Below, piece by piece: positions 39,968 to 48,510 of a stretch of DNA of 64,000 nt. The stretch comes from Taklimakanibacter lacteus (lineage in GTDB: Bacteria > Pseudomonadota > Alphaproteobacteria > Rhizobiales > Aestuariivirgaceae), in NCBI GenBank assembly GCA_003576695.1, contig QOZQ01000008.1, positions 248,001-312,000 of the forward strand, written 5' to 3'. A program made the position numbers and the translations under genes. The notes below the pieces were generated by a model. It saw only the letters and a program-made list of their open reading frames with translations. It searched no databases and was not told where the DNA came from. The first letter of the stretch is position 1; the number at the start of each line of letters is the position of its first letter.

Positions 39968-40942
39968 ATGAAAGCCGCATGGTATGAACGCAATGGAGCC
40001 GCCCACGATGTCCTGATCGTCGGCGATCTGCCGACACCCGAGCCGTCGCGTGGCGAAGTCCTGGTCCGGCTCAATGTCTCGGGCGTCAACCCGTCCGACG
40101 TGAAGAGCCGCGCCGGACGTCCCCTTGCCGGGCCCCTGGTGGTGCCGCATAGCGACGGGGCCGGCATCATCGAGAAGGCCGGCGCCGGCGTCCCCGTTGC
40201 GCGCATCGGCGAGCGCGTCTGGCTGTGGAACGGGCAATGGCAGCGGCCGATGGGCACGGCCGCCGAGTTCATAGCGCTTCCCGCGGCGCAGGCCGTGCGC
40301 TTGCCGCAGGGAGTAGATTTCGCCGTCGGCGCATGCCTCGGCATTCCGGGCCTCACCGCCATGCATGCGGTCAATCTCCATGGTCCCCTCGCCGGCAAGA
40401 CGCTGCTGGTCACCGGCGCCGCATCGGCGGTTGCCCATTATGCAACCCAGATCGCCGTCGCGCGAGGCGCGCGCGTGATCGGCACCGCATCGGCGGCGCG
40501 TTCCCGTCATGCTCTTGCGGCCGGCGCCGACGCGGTCATCGACTACAAGACGGAGAATGTCGCCGAGCGCGTCCTCGATCTCACCCATGGCAAGGGTGCC
40601 GACGGCGTCATCGACATGGACTTTTCATCGACCGGAGCCTTGCTGTCGGCGGGCATCCTGGCGCCCCATGGCAAGCTCGTCGGCTATGGCTCGAACCAGC
40701 GCGGCACCAACCCGCTGCCCTTCACCGACAGCCTGTTCAGGAGCCTCACCTTGCAGTTCTTCCTGGTCTATGAATTGCGCGCCGAAGATCGCGCCGCGGC
40801 CATCGCCGATCTGAACGCCATGCTCGCGTCGGGATCGCTCAGGCACTCGATAGGCGCCCGCTTCCCGCTCGCCGACATCGCCGCCGCGCATGAAACGGTC
40901 GAAGCCGGCCGCATCATCGGCAACACTGTGATCGAGCTCTAA
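39968..40942 (+). CDS. Zinc-independent quinone oxidoreductase (MDR family)
   Basis: 324 residues of the medium-chain dehydrogenase/reductase superfamily, quinone reductase/zeta-crystallin type. The N-terminal catalytic domain holds SGVNPSDVKSRAG, and the NADPH fold runs from LLVTGAASAVAHYATQIAVARGARV. Zinc-ligand cysteines are absent, as in quinone reductases. MDR in this class reduce quinones or enones. The ATG at 39968 (MKAAWYERNG) is the family start; 150 bp of upstream frame is non-coding and includes the sugE remnant. It converges on the Rieske-flavodoxin gene, with overlapping stops. Confidence 0.87.
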   Translation: MKAAWYERNGAAHDVLIVGDLPTPEPSRGEVLVRLNVSGVNPSDVKSRAGRPLAGPLVVPHSDGAGIIEKAGAGVPVARIGERVWLWNGQWQRPMGTAAEFIALPAAQAVRLPQGVDFAVGACLGIPGLTAMHAVNLHGPLAGKTLLVTGAASAVAHYATQIAVARGARVIGTASAARSRHALAAGADAVIDYKTENVAERVLDLTHGKGADGVIDMDFSSTGALLSAGILAPHGKLVGYGSNQRGTNPLPFTDSLFRSLTLQFFLVYELRAEDRAAAIADLNAMLASGSLRHSIGARFPLADIAAAHETVEAGRIIGNTVIEL

Positions 40943-42024
40943 TCCAGCGCATGCGCCTTGCGCCCGCCGCGGCGGATCTTTTCGGCCGGCGTCGTGTCGA
41001 GCAGCCTTTGCGCCAGCGCAATCGTGCGCTCGGCGAGATCGCCGGCTCCCCTGTGCAGCTCTGCCGATGAGCGCACCTCCCTCACATTGCTTTCCATGTC
41101 CTCCGCCGCCCAGCCGCGCGAATGCGCGATATAGGGGAATTGCGGGAAATGGAAACCGAGCTCAGCGAAGAAACCCAGCATCTGGCCGGCCACGCCCTGC
41201 ACATTGTCCTGCCCGCCCACGATGATGAAGGACGCCACCTTGTTGCGGATCAGCACGCGATTATGCGTCGTCACCTGGTTCTGGATGCAATTGAGCCGCT
41301 CGGCCATGCGGAAATAGAGCGAGCTCGCCTGGCCCCAGCGGATCGGTGTCGCGATGATCACCGCATCGGCCCAATGCACCAGCGCCTCATAGACGGGGGT
41401 GAGTTCGTCCTTGGGCCGCATCTGGGTGATCGAGCATGGCCAGGTGCAGGCCTGCGCCGCCTTCGAGTAATAGCCCTCGCAGGCGCGGAATTTGAGATCG
41501 TTGAGCTTGATGAGCTGCGTCTCGGCCCCTTGCGCTTCGGCGGCCTTGAGCGCCGAGGCGAGCAGGTCATCCGACCCCGAATAGCGCGGTGCGCCCTTGT
41601 CCATGGCGGTGGTCGAGATGCCGGCGACGCGAATGGGACCGGCGGCGCGCGCGATGGGGCGCGCCAGGGGATGCGGCTCATGCGGCGCCTTCTGTCGCTT
41701 GGTCGGCTTGAGCTGGAGGAGCACGCGGCCGTTCTCGACCTTCACCGGAAAGGATGGCACCCGGTCCGCCTCGAAGCCCGGTTCGCCGAGGCCGCTGACC
41801 CGATGGAATTTCCACTGATGCCACGGGCAGACGATGTAGTCGCCATCGAGCGCCCCTTCGCCCAAAGGACCGCCGACATGGTTGCAGGCATTGTGGACGG
41901 CACCGAAAGTCCCATTGATGCAGGAAAGGGCGATCTTGACCGAGCCCGCTTCGATCGGCCTCAGCGCCTGCTTTTCGAGGTCGCTCTCAGCGCCGATGTC
42001 GAGCCAGTCGTCATTCCCGCTCAT
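40939..42024 (-). CDS. Rieske-flavodoxin fusion oxidoreductase
   Basis: 361 residues with two domains. An N-terminal Rieske [2Fe-2S] domain (about 3-105) has Cys47-x-His49 and Cys66-x2-His69 (ACNHVGGPLGEG, VCPWHQWKF). A flavodoxin/FMN-reductase-like domain (about 125-345) follows, with AGISTTAMDKG and TPIRWGQASSLYFRMAERL. The pairing suggests electron flow from reduced flavin to the iron-sulfur centre or the reverse. Its start overlaps the FAD oxidoreductase gene by 14 bases, so they are coupled. The ATG at 42022-42024 has GGAG upstream. The exact reaction is unknown. Confidence 0.82.
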   Translation of the reverse strand: MSGNDDWLDIGAESDLEKQALRPIEAGSVKIALSCINGTFGAVHNACNHVGGPLGEGALDGDYIVCPWHQWKFHRVSGLGEPGFEADRVPSFPVKVENGRVLLQLKPTKRQKAPHEPHPLARPIARAAGPIRVAGISTTAMDKGAPRYSGSDDLLASALKAAEAQGAETQLIKLNDLKFRACEGYYSKAAQACTWPCSITQMRPKDELTPVYEALVHWADAVIIATPIRWGQASSLYFRMAERLNCIQNQVTTHNRVLIRNKVASFIIVGGQDNVQGVAGQMLGFFAELGFHFPQFPYIAHSRGWAAEDMESNVREVRSSAELHRGAGDLAERTIALAQRLLDTTPAEKIRRGGRKAHALD

Positions 42025-43318
42025 CGTCTTCTCCATCGCGGGACTGCCGGTCCGCCCGTTCGTCGAGCCGGTCGCGCAGCTGCATGTGCCAGTAGCTGGC
42101 CTGGACGCCGATCCGTCCGAAGGGTCCTCCCGCCCATCTGGGCGCAAAGGCCGCGAAGCGCCGGTATTCGTCATCCTTGTCGGCAATGGCGCGGGCCAGC
42201 AATATGCCGGCCATCGCGGTGGTATTGAGGCCATGGCCGCCAAAGGCTGTGGCGAACCACTGGCCATCGCGGGCACGGCCGATCAGCGGCATCTTGTGCA
42301 GCGCATAGGCCATGAGCCCGCCCCAGGCATAGTCGATCCTGGGATTGCCGAGCTGCGGGAAGACCGCCAGCATGTCGTGCTTCATCATCTGGGCGAGGCG
42401 CAAAGGCTCGCTGATGCGGGTCGTGATGCGCCCGCCCCACAGGAGGCGGTTGTCGGTCACGAGCCGATAATAGTCTCCGGCGCGGCGCATGTCGCCGATC
42501 CCCGAGCGCGTCCGGATGGCGTCCTGCGTCAGGGGCTCGGTCACCGCGACATAGGTGGCGACCGGAAGCACCGCCCGGCCGGTCGGGGCATGGATGCGCC
42601 GGTCGAGCGCCGAGACGCAATGCACCACATGCTGGGCATGGACCTCGGCATGGGCGGTGCGCACGACGAAGGACGAGCCCTTCCGGCTCACCGAAAGCGC
42701 CGGCGTGTTCTCGAAGATGTTCACCCCGCCATGCTCGGCGTCATCGGCAAGGGCGCGGGCATAGCGCAGGGGATGAATGAGGAAGCTCTTCGGATTCCTG
42801 AGGCTTTGGAAATAGCGCTCGGTGACGAGGAGTGCGCGTGTCTGCTCCGCCGACAGCACGTCGAGTCCCTCGCCGAAATCGCGCAGCATCATTTCCTGGC
42901 GCCGCCGGGCGCCCGCCGGGTCATTCACCCGCTGGGCCACGATGATGCCGTCGCTCATGCGGATCGAGGCATCGAGGCGCGTGACCTCGCGGCGGACATA
43001 TTCGGTGCCATGGGCGGACAGGCGATAGAGCGCCTGGGCGTTCTTCAGGCCGACGCGCTCGATGATCTCCTCGATCCCGGCGGCGAAGCCGTTGCCGACA
43101 AAGCCGCCATTGCGTCCCGAGGCCGACCAGGCCAGCGTCTTTGCCTCGAGAAGGACGACGATCCGCCCGCGCCGCTGCAGTTCCCGGGCGGTGGTGATCC
43201 CGGCAAGTCCACCCCCGATGATGCAGGCATCGGCCGCGACGACGCCCCGGGGCGGCGGCGCCGCATCCCTCGCAGGTGCCATCGCCTCATACCAGGTCTG
43301 CGAAGACTTGAAGCCCAT
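42011..43318 (-). CDS. FAD-dependent amine oxidase, PuuB-like (DAO family)
   Basis: 435 residues. The N-terminal dinucleotide-binding motif is ACIIGGGLAGITTARELQRRG (about 31-51) and the family segment SASGRNGGFVGNGF follows. The C-terminal FAD part is AFGGHGLNTTAMAGILLARAI. This is the gamma-glutamylputrescine oxidase/sarcosine-oxidase-like branch, which oxidises secondary or primary amines. It is the first of a coupled pair with the Rieske-flavodoxin gene, which may pass its electrons on. The N-terminus KSSQTWYEAMAP (substrate cap) is typical of PuuB. Substrate is unknown. Confidence 0.83.
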   Translation of the reverse strand: MGFKSSQTWYEAMAPARDAAPPPRGVVAADACIIGGGLAGITTARELQRRGRIVVLLEAKTLAWSASGRNGGFVGNGFAAGIEEIIERVGLKNAQALYRLSAHGTEYVRREVTRLDASIRMSDGIIVAQRVNDPAGARRRQEMMLRDFGEGLDVLSAEQTRALLVTERYFQSLRNPKSFLIHPLRYARALADDAEHGGVNIFENTPALSVSRKGSSFVVRTAHAEVHAQHVVHCVSALDRRIHAPTGRAVLPVATYVAVTEPLTQDAIRTRSGIGDMRRAGDYYRLVTDNRLLWGGRITTRISEPLRLAQMMKHDMLAVFPQLGNPRIDYAWGGLMAYALHKMPLIGRARDGQWFATAFGGHGLNTTAMAGILLARAIADKDDEYRRFAAFAPRWAGGPFGRIGVQASYWHMQLRDRLDERADRQSRDGEDDERE

Positions 43319-43456
43319 GCGTCCCCTCGAATCTCAACCGCGTCCGTCATCTTAGATGATTCTACCCCAAGTCAGGCCTGTAACCCGCACATGGCGGGGC
43401 CGTTGCCCTCAAGGCCCCCCATAAGCTATTGAGACCCACCAATCTGAGGGCCCGCG

Positions 43457-44317
43457 ATGCGTTTCAAGACCAGCAAGGAGTTCAGGGACTGGCCGAACAA
43501 GGCCGTGACCGTCTTCGGCATGTCCGGCGTCGGCAAGACGACCCTGGCCGATCTCCTGCAGGACCGCGCCTGGTTCCACTACTCGGTCGATTACCGGATC
43601 GGCACGCGCTACATGGGCGAGCATATTGTCGACAACTTCAAGCGTGAGGCGATGCGGGTGCCTTTCCTGCGCGATCTCCTGCGCTCGGATTCGATCTACA
43701 TCTCCTCCAATATCACCTTCCAGAACCTGGAGCCGCTTTCGACCTATCTCGGCAAGCCCGGCAACCCCGAAAAGGGCGGCATCGATTTTGCCGAATACAA
43801 GCGTCGCCAGGCCCAGCATCGCGAAGGCGAGATCAGCGCGCTCAAGGACGTGCCGGCCTTCATCGAGCGTTCGCGTGATATCTATGGCTACAGCCATTTC
43901 GTCTGCGACTCGGGCGGCAGCCTGTGCGAGGTGGTCGACCCTGAGGATTTCAGCGATCCGGTGCTGCAATGCCTCGCCGACAGCACGCTCCTGCTCTATA
44001 TCGAGGGCACGCCGGCGCATGCGCGCATGCTGGTCGAGCGCTTCCGCAAGATGCCGAAGCCCATGTACTATCAGCCGCGGTTTCTCGACGAGAAATGGGC
44101 CGAGTACAAGAAGTCGAAATCCATCGCCGAGGATTGCGAGGTCGACCCCGACGGCTTCGCGGTCTGGGGCTTCGAGCAGCTGCTGCATCACCGCATACCG
44201 CTCTACCAGGCGATTGCCCGCAACTTCGGCTATGCGGTGAAGATGGAAGACGTGCCCAAGGTTAAGACAGAGAAGGATTTTCTCGATCTCGTGTCGCGCG
44301 CGATCGACAAACACTGA
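43457..44317 (+). CDS. P-loop ATPase of unknown role, operon with metA
   Basis: 286 residues. A Walker A motif, [13 protein letters not shown], lies at residues 20-32; no clear partner motifs for a AAA or kinase family are seen, though the fold resembles nucleotide kinases (aromatic residues, [15 protein letters not shown]). Length, start and N-terminal [12 protein letters not shown] repeat in alphaproteobacteria as an uncharacterised ATPase. The stop lies two bases before the metA start, so they are probably co-transcribed; a link to methionine synthesis is inference only. Confidence 0.75.
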   Translation: MRFKTSKEFRDWPNKAVTVFGMSGVGKTTLADLLQDRAWFHYSVDYRIGTRYMGEHIVDNFKREAMRVPFLRDLLRSDSIYISSNITFQNLEPLSTYLGKPGNPEKGGIDFAEYKRRQAQHREGEISALKDVPAFIERSRDIYGYSHFVCDSGGSLCEVVDPEDFSDPVLQCLADSTLLLYIEGTPAHARMLVERFRKMPKPMYYQPRFLDEKWAEYKKSKSIAEDCEVDPDGFAVWGFEQLLHHRIPLYQAIARNFGYAVKMEDVPKVKTEKDFLDLVSRAIDKH

Positions 44318-44319
44318 CC

Positions 44320-45237
44320 ATGCCCATCAAGATTCCGAACGACCTGCCCGCCCGCGCCACGCTCGAACAGGAAGGCGTGATGGTGATGAGCGAGGCGACC
44401 GCCGCCCGCCAGGATATCCGCGCCCTTCGCATAGGCCTCCTCAACCTTATGCCGAACAAGATCCGGACCGAGACGCAGTTCGCGCGCCTTGTCGGCGCCA
44501 CCCCGCTGCAGGTCGAGATGACGCTCGTCAAGATGACCAATCACGTGCCGAAGAACACGCCCAACGACCACATCATCGCCTTCTATCGCGACTGGGAGGA
44601 TGTGAAGGCGGAGAAGTTCGACGGCTTCATCGTAACGGGTGCCCCGATCGAGCTTCTCGATTTCGCCGATGTCACCTATTGGGACGAGTTGCAGCGCGTC
44701 TTCGACTGGACGCAGACCAATGTTCATTCGAGTTTCCATATCTGCTGGGGCGCCCAGGCCGGCCTCTATCATTTCCATGGCGTGCCCAAGCACGCGCTGA
44801 CGCAGAAGCGCTTCGGCGTCTATCGCCACAGGAACCTGAAGCCCGCCTCGCCCTATCTGCGCGGTTTCTCCGATGACTTCTCCATCCCGGTCTCGCGCTG
44901 GACGGAGAATCGCCGCGCCGACATCCCAGCCGGCAGCGGCCTCGAGATACTGATGGAATCGGATGAAGCCGGCCTCTGCATGATCGAGGACAAGGCGCAC
45001 CGGTCTCTCTACATGTTCAACCATGTCGAGTATGACTCGGCCTCGCTCGGCGAGGAATATTGGCGCGATGTGAAAGCCAACAAGCCGATCGAGCTGCCGA
45101 AGAACTATTACCCCGGCAATGATCCCCATGCCGTGCCGGAGAACCGCTGGCGCAGCCACGCCCATCTCCTGTTCGGCAACTGGATCAACGAGGTCTACCA
45201 GTCGACCCCCTTCGCGCTCGCCGATATCGGCAAATAG
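44320..45237 (+). CDS. metA: Homoserine O-acyltransferase, MetA fold, predicted acetyl-specific
   Basis: 305 residues. It activates homoserine for methionine synthesis. Catalytic Cys142 is in [16 protein letters not shown] and the His-Glu pair in MFNHVEYD. Residue 111 is Glu ([10 protein letters not shown]); in this family Glu111 gives acetyl-CoA and Gly111 succinyl-CoA specificity, so it is predicted to be an acetyltransferase despite the MetA fold. The N-terminus [19 protein letters not shown] is typical. It follows the ATPase by two bases; a hairpin after the stop may terminate it. Confidence 0.93.
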   Translation: MPIKIPNDLPARATLEQEGVMVMSEATAARQDIRALRIGLLNLMPNKIRTETQFARLVGATPLQVEMTLVKMTNHVPKNTPNDHIIAFYRDWEDVKAEKFDGFIVTGAPIELLDFADVTYWDELQRVFDWTQTNVHSSFHICWGAQAGLYHFHGVPKHALTQKRFGVYRHRNLKPASPYLRGFSDDFSIPVSRWTENRRADIPAGSGLEILMESDEAGLCMIEDKAHRSLYMFNHVEYDSASLGEEYWRDVKANKPIELPKNYYPGNDPHAVPENRWRSHAHLLFGNWINEVYQSTPFALADIGK

Positions 45238-45238
45238 G

Positions 45239-45289
45239 AATCGGGGGAGATCGCGTGAAGCCCCTCCCCGATTTCCGCTCCCCCGATTT
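45239..45289 (+). terminator. Possible terminator after metA
   Basis: AATCGGGGGAG (45239-45249) pairs with CTCCCCCGATT (45278-45288) across a 28-base loop, followed by TTCC. It starts at the last base of the metA stop region and overlaps the AGE remnant, so the pairing may be chance. Confidence 0.35.
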
Positions 45290-45437
45290 CCTGCTCTCGC
45301 ATATGCGCGAGATCATGGATTTCTACTACCCGATCTGCATCAACAAGGATGATGGCCTGACCTTCCGGCTTTGCTCATGCGCAAGTCGCTTGCCTGATGG
45401 CGGGCCCTGTCGCTCCCCTGTCACAAACCGACTATAG
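45255..45437 (+). pseudogene. N-terminal remnant of an AGE-family epimerase gene
   Basis: From GTG 45255 the frame reads PLPDFRSPDFLLSHMREIMD, then FYYPICINKDDG. This fits the start of N-acylglucosamine 2-epimerase family proteins (about 400 residues). After about codon 34 (near 45354) the similarity ends, and the frame stops at 45437 with 60 codons. The rest of the gene is gone and sixA begins 12 bp later. It is a decayed or truncated gene; the short stretch has no independent function I can see. Confidence 0.55.
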
Positions 45438-45448
45438 TTCGTCGCACC

Positions 45449-45982
45449 ATGCTTCGCCTCATGCTGCTGCGGCACGCCAAATCGAGCTGGACCGATCCCG
45501 GTCTGGACGATCATGACCGTCCCCTCAATCCGCGCGGGCAGAAGGCAGCACCCTTGGTCGGGCGCTTCATGAATGCCCAGAAGCTCGTTCCCGACCTCGT
45601 CCTGTGCTCGCCGGCACGCCGGGCGCGCGAGACCTGGAAGCTCGCCGCGACCGAGCTCAAGGCGTCGCCGCGTCTCCTGATGGAAGACGCGCTTTATGAT
45701 TTCGGCAATGGCGGGCGCATTCTCGACACTGTAAGGGCCAAGTCCGATACCGCCAGATCGGTGCTGGTCGTCGGCCACAATCCCTCGATCGAGCGCCTGG
45801 CGCAGCGCCTGATCGGCAAGGGCGATGCGAAACTGCGCAAGCGCGTCGCGGAGAAATATCCGACCGGCGCTCTCGCCGTGATCACCTTCGAGACGTCGGA
45901 CTGGGGCAATATCGAGGACGGCAAGGGCACGCTCGCCTTCTTCGTGCGCCCGCGCGATCTGGCAAAAGAGCCAATAACTTAG
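45449..45982 (+). CDS. sixA: SixA-like histidine phosphatase
   Basis: 177 residues of the histidine phosphatase superfamily. The RHAK motif (LMLLRHAKSSW) carries the catalytic His near residue 9, and LVVGHNPSIERLAQ holds the second conserved His. SixA removes phosphate from phosphohistidine in Hpt or PTS-Ntr proteins. It begins a same-strand run with ycjX, ycjF and an M48 protease. The ATG at 45449 lies in CACCATGC with no strong Shine-Dalgarno. Confidence 0.88.
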   Translation: MLRLMLLRHAKSSWTDPGLDDHDRPLNPRGQKAAPLVGRFMNAQKLVPDLVLCSPARRARETWKLAATELKASPRLLMEDALYDFGNGGRILDTVRAKSDTARSVLVVGHNPSIERLAQRLIGKGDAKLRKRVAEKYPTGALAVITFETSDWGNIEDGKGTLAFFVRPRDLAKEPIT

Positions 45983-45985
45983 CAC

Positions 45986-47473
45986 TTGCGCAAGGCCGCT
46001 TATGCCCCCAACTATGGGGCGAATCTGGGCCATGACGCATTGAAACGCACATCATTCTTCGACAGCGCACGCATCGCGGCGGGCGGCCTCAAGGATTTTG
46101 CGTCGGGCCTCGGCACGCCGAGCCTTCGTCTTGGCGTCACTGGCCTTGCCCGATCCGGCAAGACGGTCTTCATCACCGCCCTCGTCCACGCTTTGCTCAA
46201 CCAGACGCGGCTGCCTTTGTTCGATGCGCAGGCGCAAGGGCGGATCACTCGCGCCTATCTCGAGCCCCAGCCCGACGATGACCTGCCGCGTTTCGCCTAT
46301 GAGGATCATCTTGCCCGGCTGACCGCCGATGACCGGCAATGGCCGGAGAGCACGCGGCGTCTGAGCCAGCTCAGGCTGACCGTCGACTACACCCCGCAGG
46401 GTTTCATCGCCCGCCGTTTCGGCCGCCATCGCCTCCATGTCGACATCGTCGACTATCCGGGCGAATGGCTGCTCGACCTGCCCCTGCTCGGCCTGTCTTA
46501 CGAGCAATGGTCGGCTGAGACGGTGGCGGCGAGCCGCCTCGCTCCCCGCCAGGCCCTGGCGCGCGACTGGCACTCTTTCCTGGCCACGCTCGATCCCCTG
46601 GCACCGGCTGATGAGCAGCACGCCGTCAAGGCGGCCGAGCTCTTTACATCCTATCTCGCCCGATGCCGCGGCGGCGACGTGTCGCTTTCGGCTCTGCCAC
46701 CCGGGCGCTTCCTGATGCCGGGCGATCTTGCCGGCTCTCCGCTCCTCACTTTTGCGCCGCTCGATGTCGCCGCCGATGCCGACCTGCCGCGCGGCTCGCT
46801 GGGAGCGCTGATGGCGCGGCGCTATGACTCCTATGCCGCCAAGGTGGTGAAGCCGTTCTTCTTCGGCCATTTTGCCCGGCTCGACTGCCAGATCGTGCTC
46901 GTCGATGCCCTGACCGCCCTCAATGCCGGCGCCGATGCGATGCGCGATCTGCAGAAGGCGCTGGGCGACGTGCTCCAGGCGTTCCGCCAGGGCTCGAACT
47001 CATGGGCCTCCGCCATGTTCGGCCGGCGCATCGAGCGCATCGTCTTCGCCGCCGCCAAGGCCGACCTCATCCACCATACGAGCCATGACCGGCTGGAAGC
47101 GATCCTCGATCTGATCGTCAAGGACGCCGCCGCGCGTGCCGAATATTTTGGCGCCGATATTGATATTGCCGGCCTCGCCGCCATCCGCGCGACGCGCGAG
47201 GCGACGGTGAAGCAGAAGGGTGAGGAGCTCGCCTGCATCGTCGGCATCCCGCAGCAGGGCGAGACGATCGGCGGCCAGGTTTTCAACGGCGAGACCGAAG
47301 CGGCGATCTTCCCCGGCGATCTCCCCGCCGATCCGCAGGAGGCTCTCAGGGGCGGCCTCGAGGGAGCGCTGCATTTCGTGAAATTCCGGCCGCCTTTGAC
47401 AGTGGGAAAAAGCTTCCCGCATATTCGCCTTGATCGCACGCTTGAATTCCTGCTGGGAGATCGCTTCCAATGA
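45986..47473 (+). CDS. ycjX: YcjX-family GTPase-like stress protein (DUF463)
   Basis: About 495 residues with a P-loop GLARSGKT (residues 53-60 of the longest frame) and a G3-like DIVDYPGEW segment. YcjX is an atypical GTPase of the E. coli phage-shock regulon. The frame opens at TTG 45986, three bases after the sixA stop, but TTG 46040 (LKRTSFFDSARI) is equally possible because family proteins start near that point. It overlaps ycjF by four bases (ATGA). The order ycjX-ycjF is as in E. coli. Confidence 0.88.
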   Translation: MRKAAYAPNYGANLGHDALKRTSFFDSARIAAGGLKDFASGLGTPSLRLGVTGLARSGKTVFITALVHALLNQTRLPLFDAQAQGRITRAYLEPQPDDDLPRFAYEDHLARLTADDRQWPESTRRLSQLRLTVDYTPQGFIARRFGRHRLHVDIVDYPGEWLLDLPLLGLSYEQWSAETVAASRLAPRQALARDWHSFLATLDPLAPADEQHAVKAAELFTSYLARCRGGDVSLSALPPGRFLMPGDLAGSPLLTFAPLDVAADADLPRGSLGALMARRYDSYAAKVVKPFFFGHFARLDCQIVLVDALTALNAGADAMRDLQKALGDVLQAFRQGSNSWASAMFGRRIERIVFAAAKADLIHHTSHDRLEAILDLIVKDAAARAEYFGADIDIAGLAAIRATREATVKQKGEELACIVGIPQQGETIGGQVFNGETEAAIFPGDLPADPQEALRGGLEGALHFVKFRPPLTVGKSFPHIRLDRTLEFLLGDRFQ

Positions 47474-48510
47474 ATGATCACCGCAGACCGCAGGCCTTCC
47501 GCATCGACCCGGCGCCTCGGCCCGATAAAGTGCGCCGCGCCCCGCGCGCCATCGCCCCGGACAAGATCAAATTCGACCCGGAGCCCCAGGGTCGGGACAT
47601 CGTCGTGGTGCCGCCGGCTCCCTTGCCGTCATCACGCAGCCTGCGCTGGGGCTCGCTTCTGGTTTCAGCGCTCTTTGGCCTCTTCGTCCTGTGGGCCGGC
47701 CTGTCCGCCGGCAATCTGATCGAGCAGCTCTTCGCCCGCTCGCAGTATCTCGGCTGGCTCGGCGTCGGCCTCGCCGGGCTCGCCGGCCTCGCCGCGCTCG
47801 CCATCATCATCCGCGAGATCTGGGGCCTGTTGCGTCTCAACCGCATCGAGCACGTCCAGGCCGATGCGGCGCGCGCCCTCAATCACGACGATGATGCCGC
47901 CGCACGGCGGGTGCTCCTGGCCCTCAGGAACGTCTATGGCGGCCGCCATGATGCCGCCTGGGGACTGAAGTCGCTCGCCGAGCATGAGCGGGACGTGATG
48001 GACGCGAAGGATCGCATCCGTCTCGCCGACCGCGATCTCGTCAGCGGCTTCGACGAGGAAGCGCACCGCATCATCGCGCGTCGCAGCCGCCGCGTGACCA
48101 TGCTGACCGCGGTGACGCCGGCCGCCGCCTTCGACATCCTGTTCGTCGCGGCGCAGAATTTGCGCATGCTGCGCGAGATCGCCACCCTCTATGGCGGCAG
48201 GCCCTCGACGCTCTCGACCTTGCGTCTTGCCCGCATGGTGATTGGCCATCTCGCGGTCACCGGCGGTCTCGCCCTTTCCGACAGCGTCATCCAGCATGTG
48301 GTCGGCAAGGGCCTGATCGGTCGCCTGTCGGCGCGCTTTGGCGAAGGCGCGGTCAATGGTATCCTCACCGCCCGCATCGGCCTTGCCGCGCTCGATGTCT
48401 GCCGGCCCATTCCACAGGATGCCGAAGCCAAGGAGACGCTGGCGAGCCTGGTGCGCGAGCTTGTGAATTTCGGCAGCGAAGGCAAGGAAAATGTCCCCTC
48501 CCCGTCTTGA
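47470..48510 (+). CDS. ycjF: YcjF family membrane protein (TIGR01620/DUF697)
   Basis: 346 residues. Two helices (about 60-80 and 93-115) are followed by a cytoplasmic part with LARMVIGHLAVTGGLALSDSVIQHVVGKGLIGRLSARFGEGAVNG, the DUF697 core. YcjF is the membrane partner of YcjX and both act in envelope stress. Its ATG overlaps the ycjX stop (47470-47473) and its own end overlaps the protease gene by 20 bases, so all three are coupled. The N-terminus is Pro/Arg-rich. Confidence 0.88.
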   Translation: MNDHRRPQAFRIDPAPRPDKVRRAPRAIAPDKIKFDPEPQGRDIVVVPPAPLPSSRSLRWGSLLVSALFGLFVLWAGLSAGNLIEQLFARSQYLGWLGVGLAGLAGLAALAIIIREIWGLLRLNRIEHVQADAARALNHDDDAAARRVLLALRNVYGGRHDAAWGLKSLAEHERDVMDAKDRIRLADRDLVSGFDEEAHRIIARRSRRVTMLTAVTPAAAFDILFVAAQNLRMLREIATLYGGRPSTLSTLRLARMVIGHLAVTGGLALSDSVIQHVVGKGLIGRLSARFGEGAVNGILTARIGLAALDVCRPIPQDAEAKETLASLVRELVNFGSEGKENVPSPS

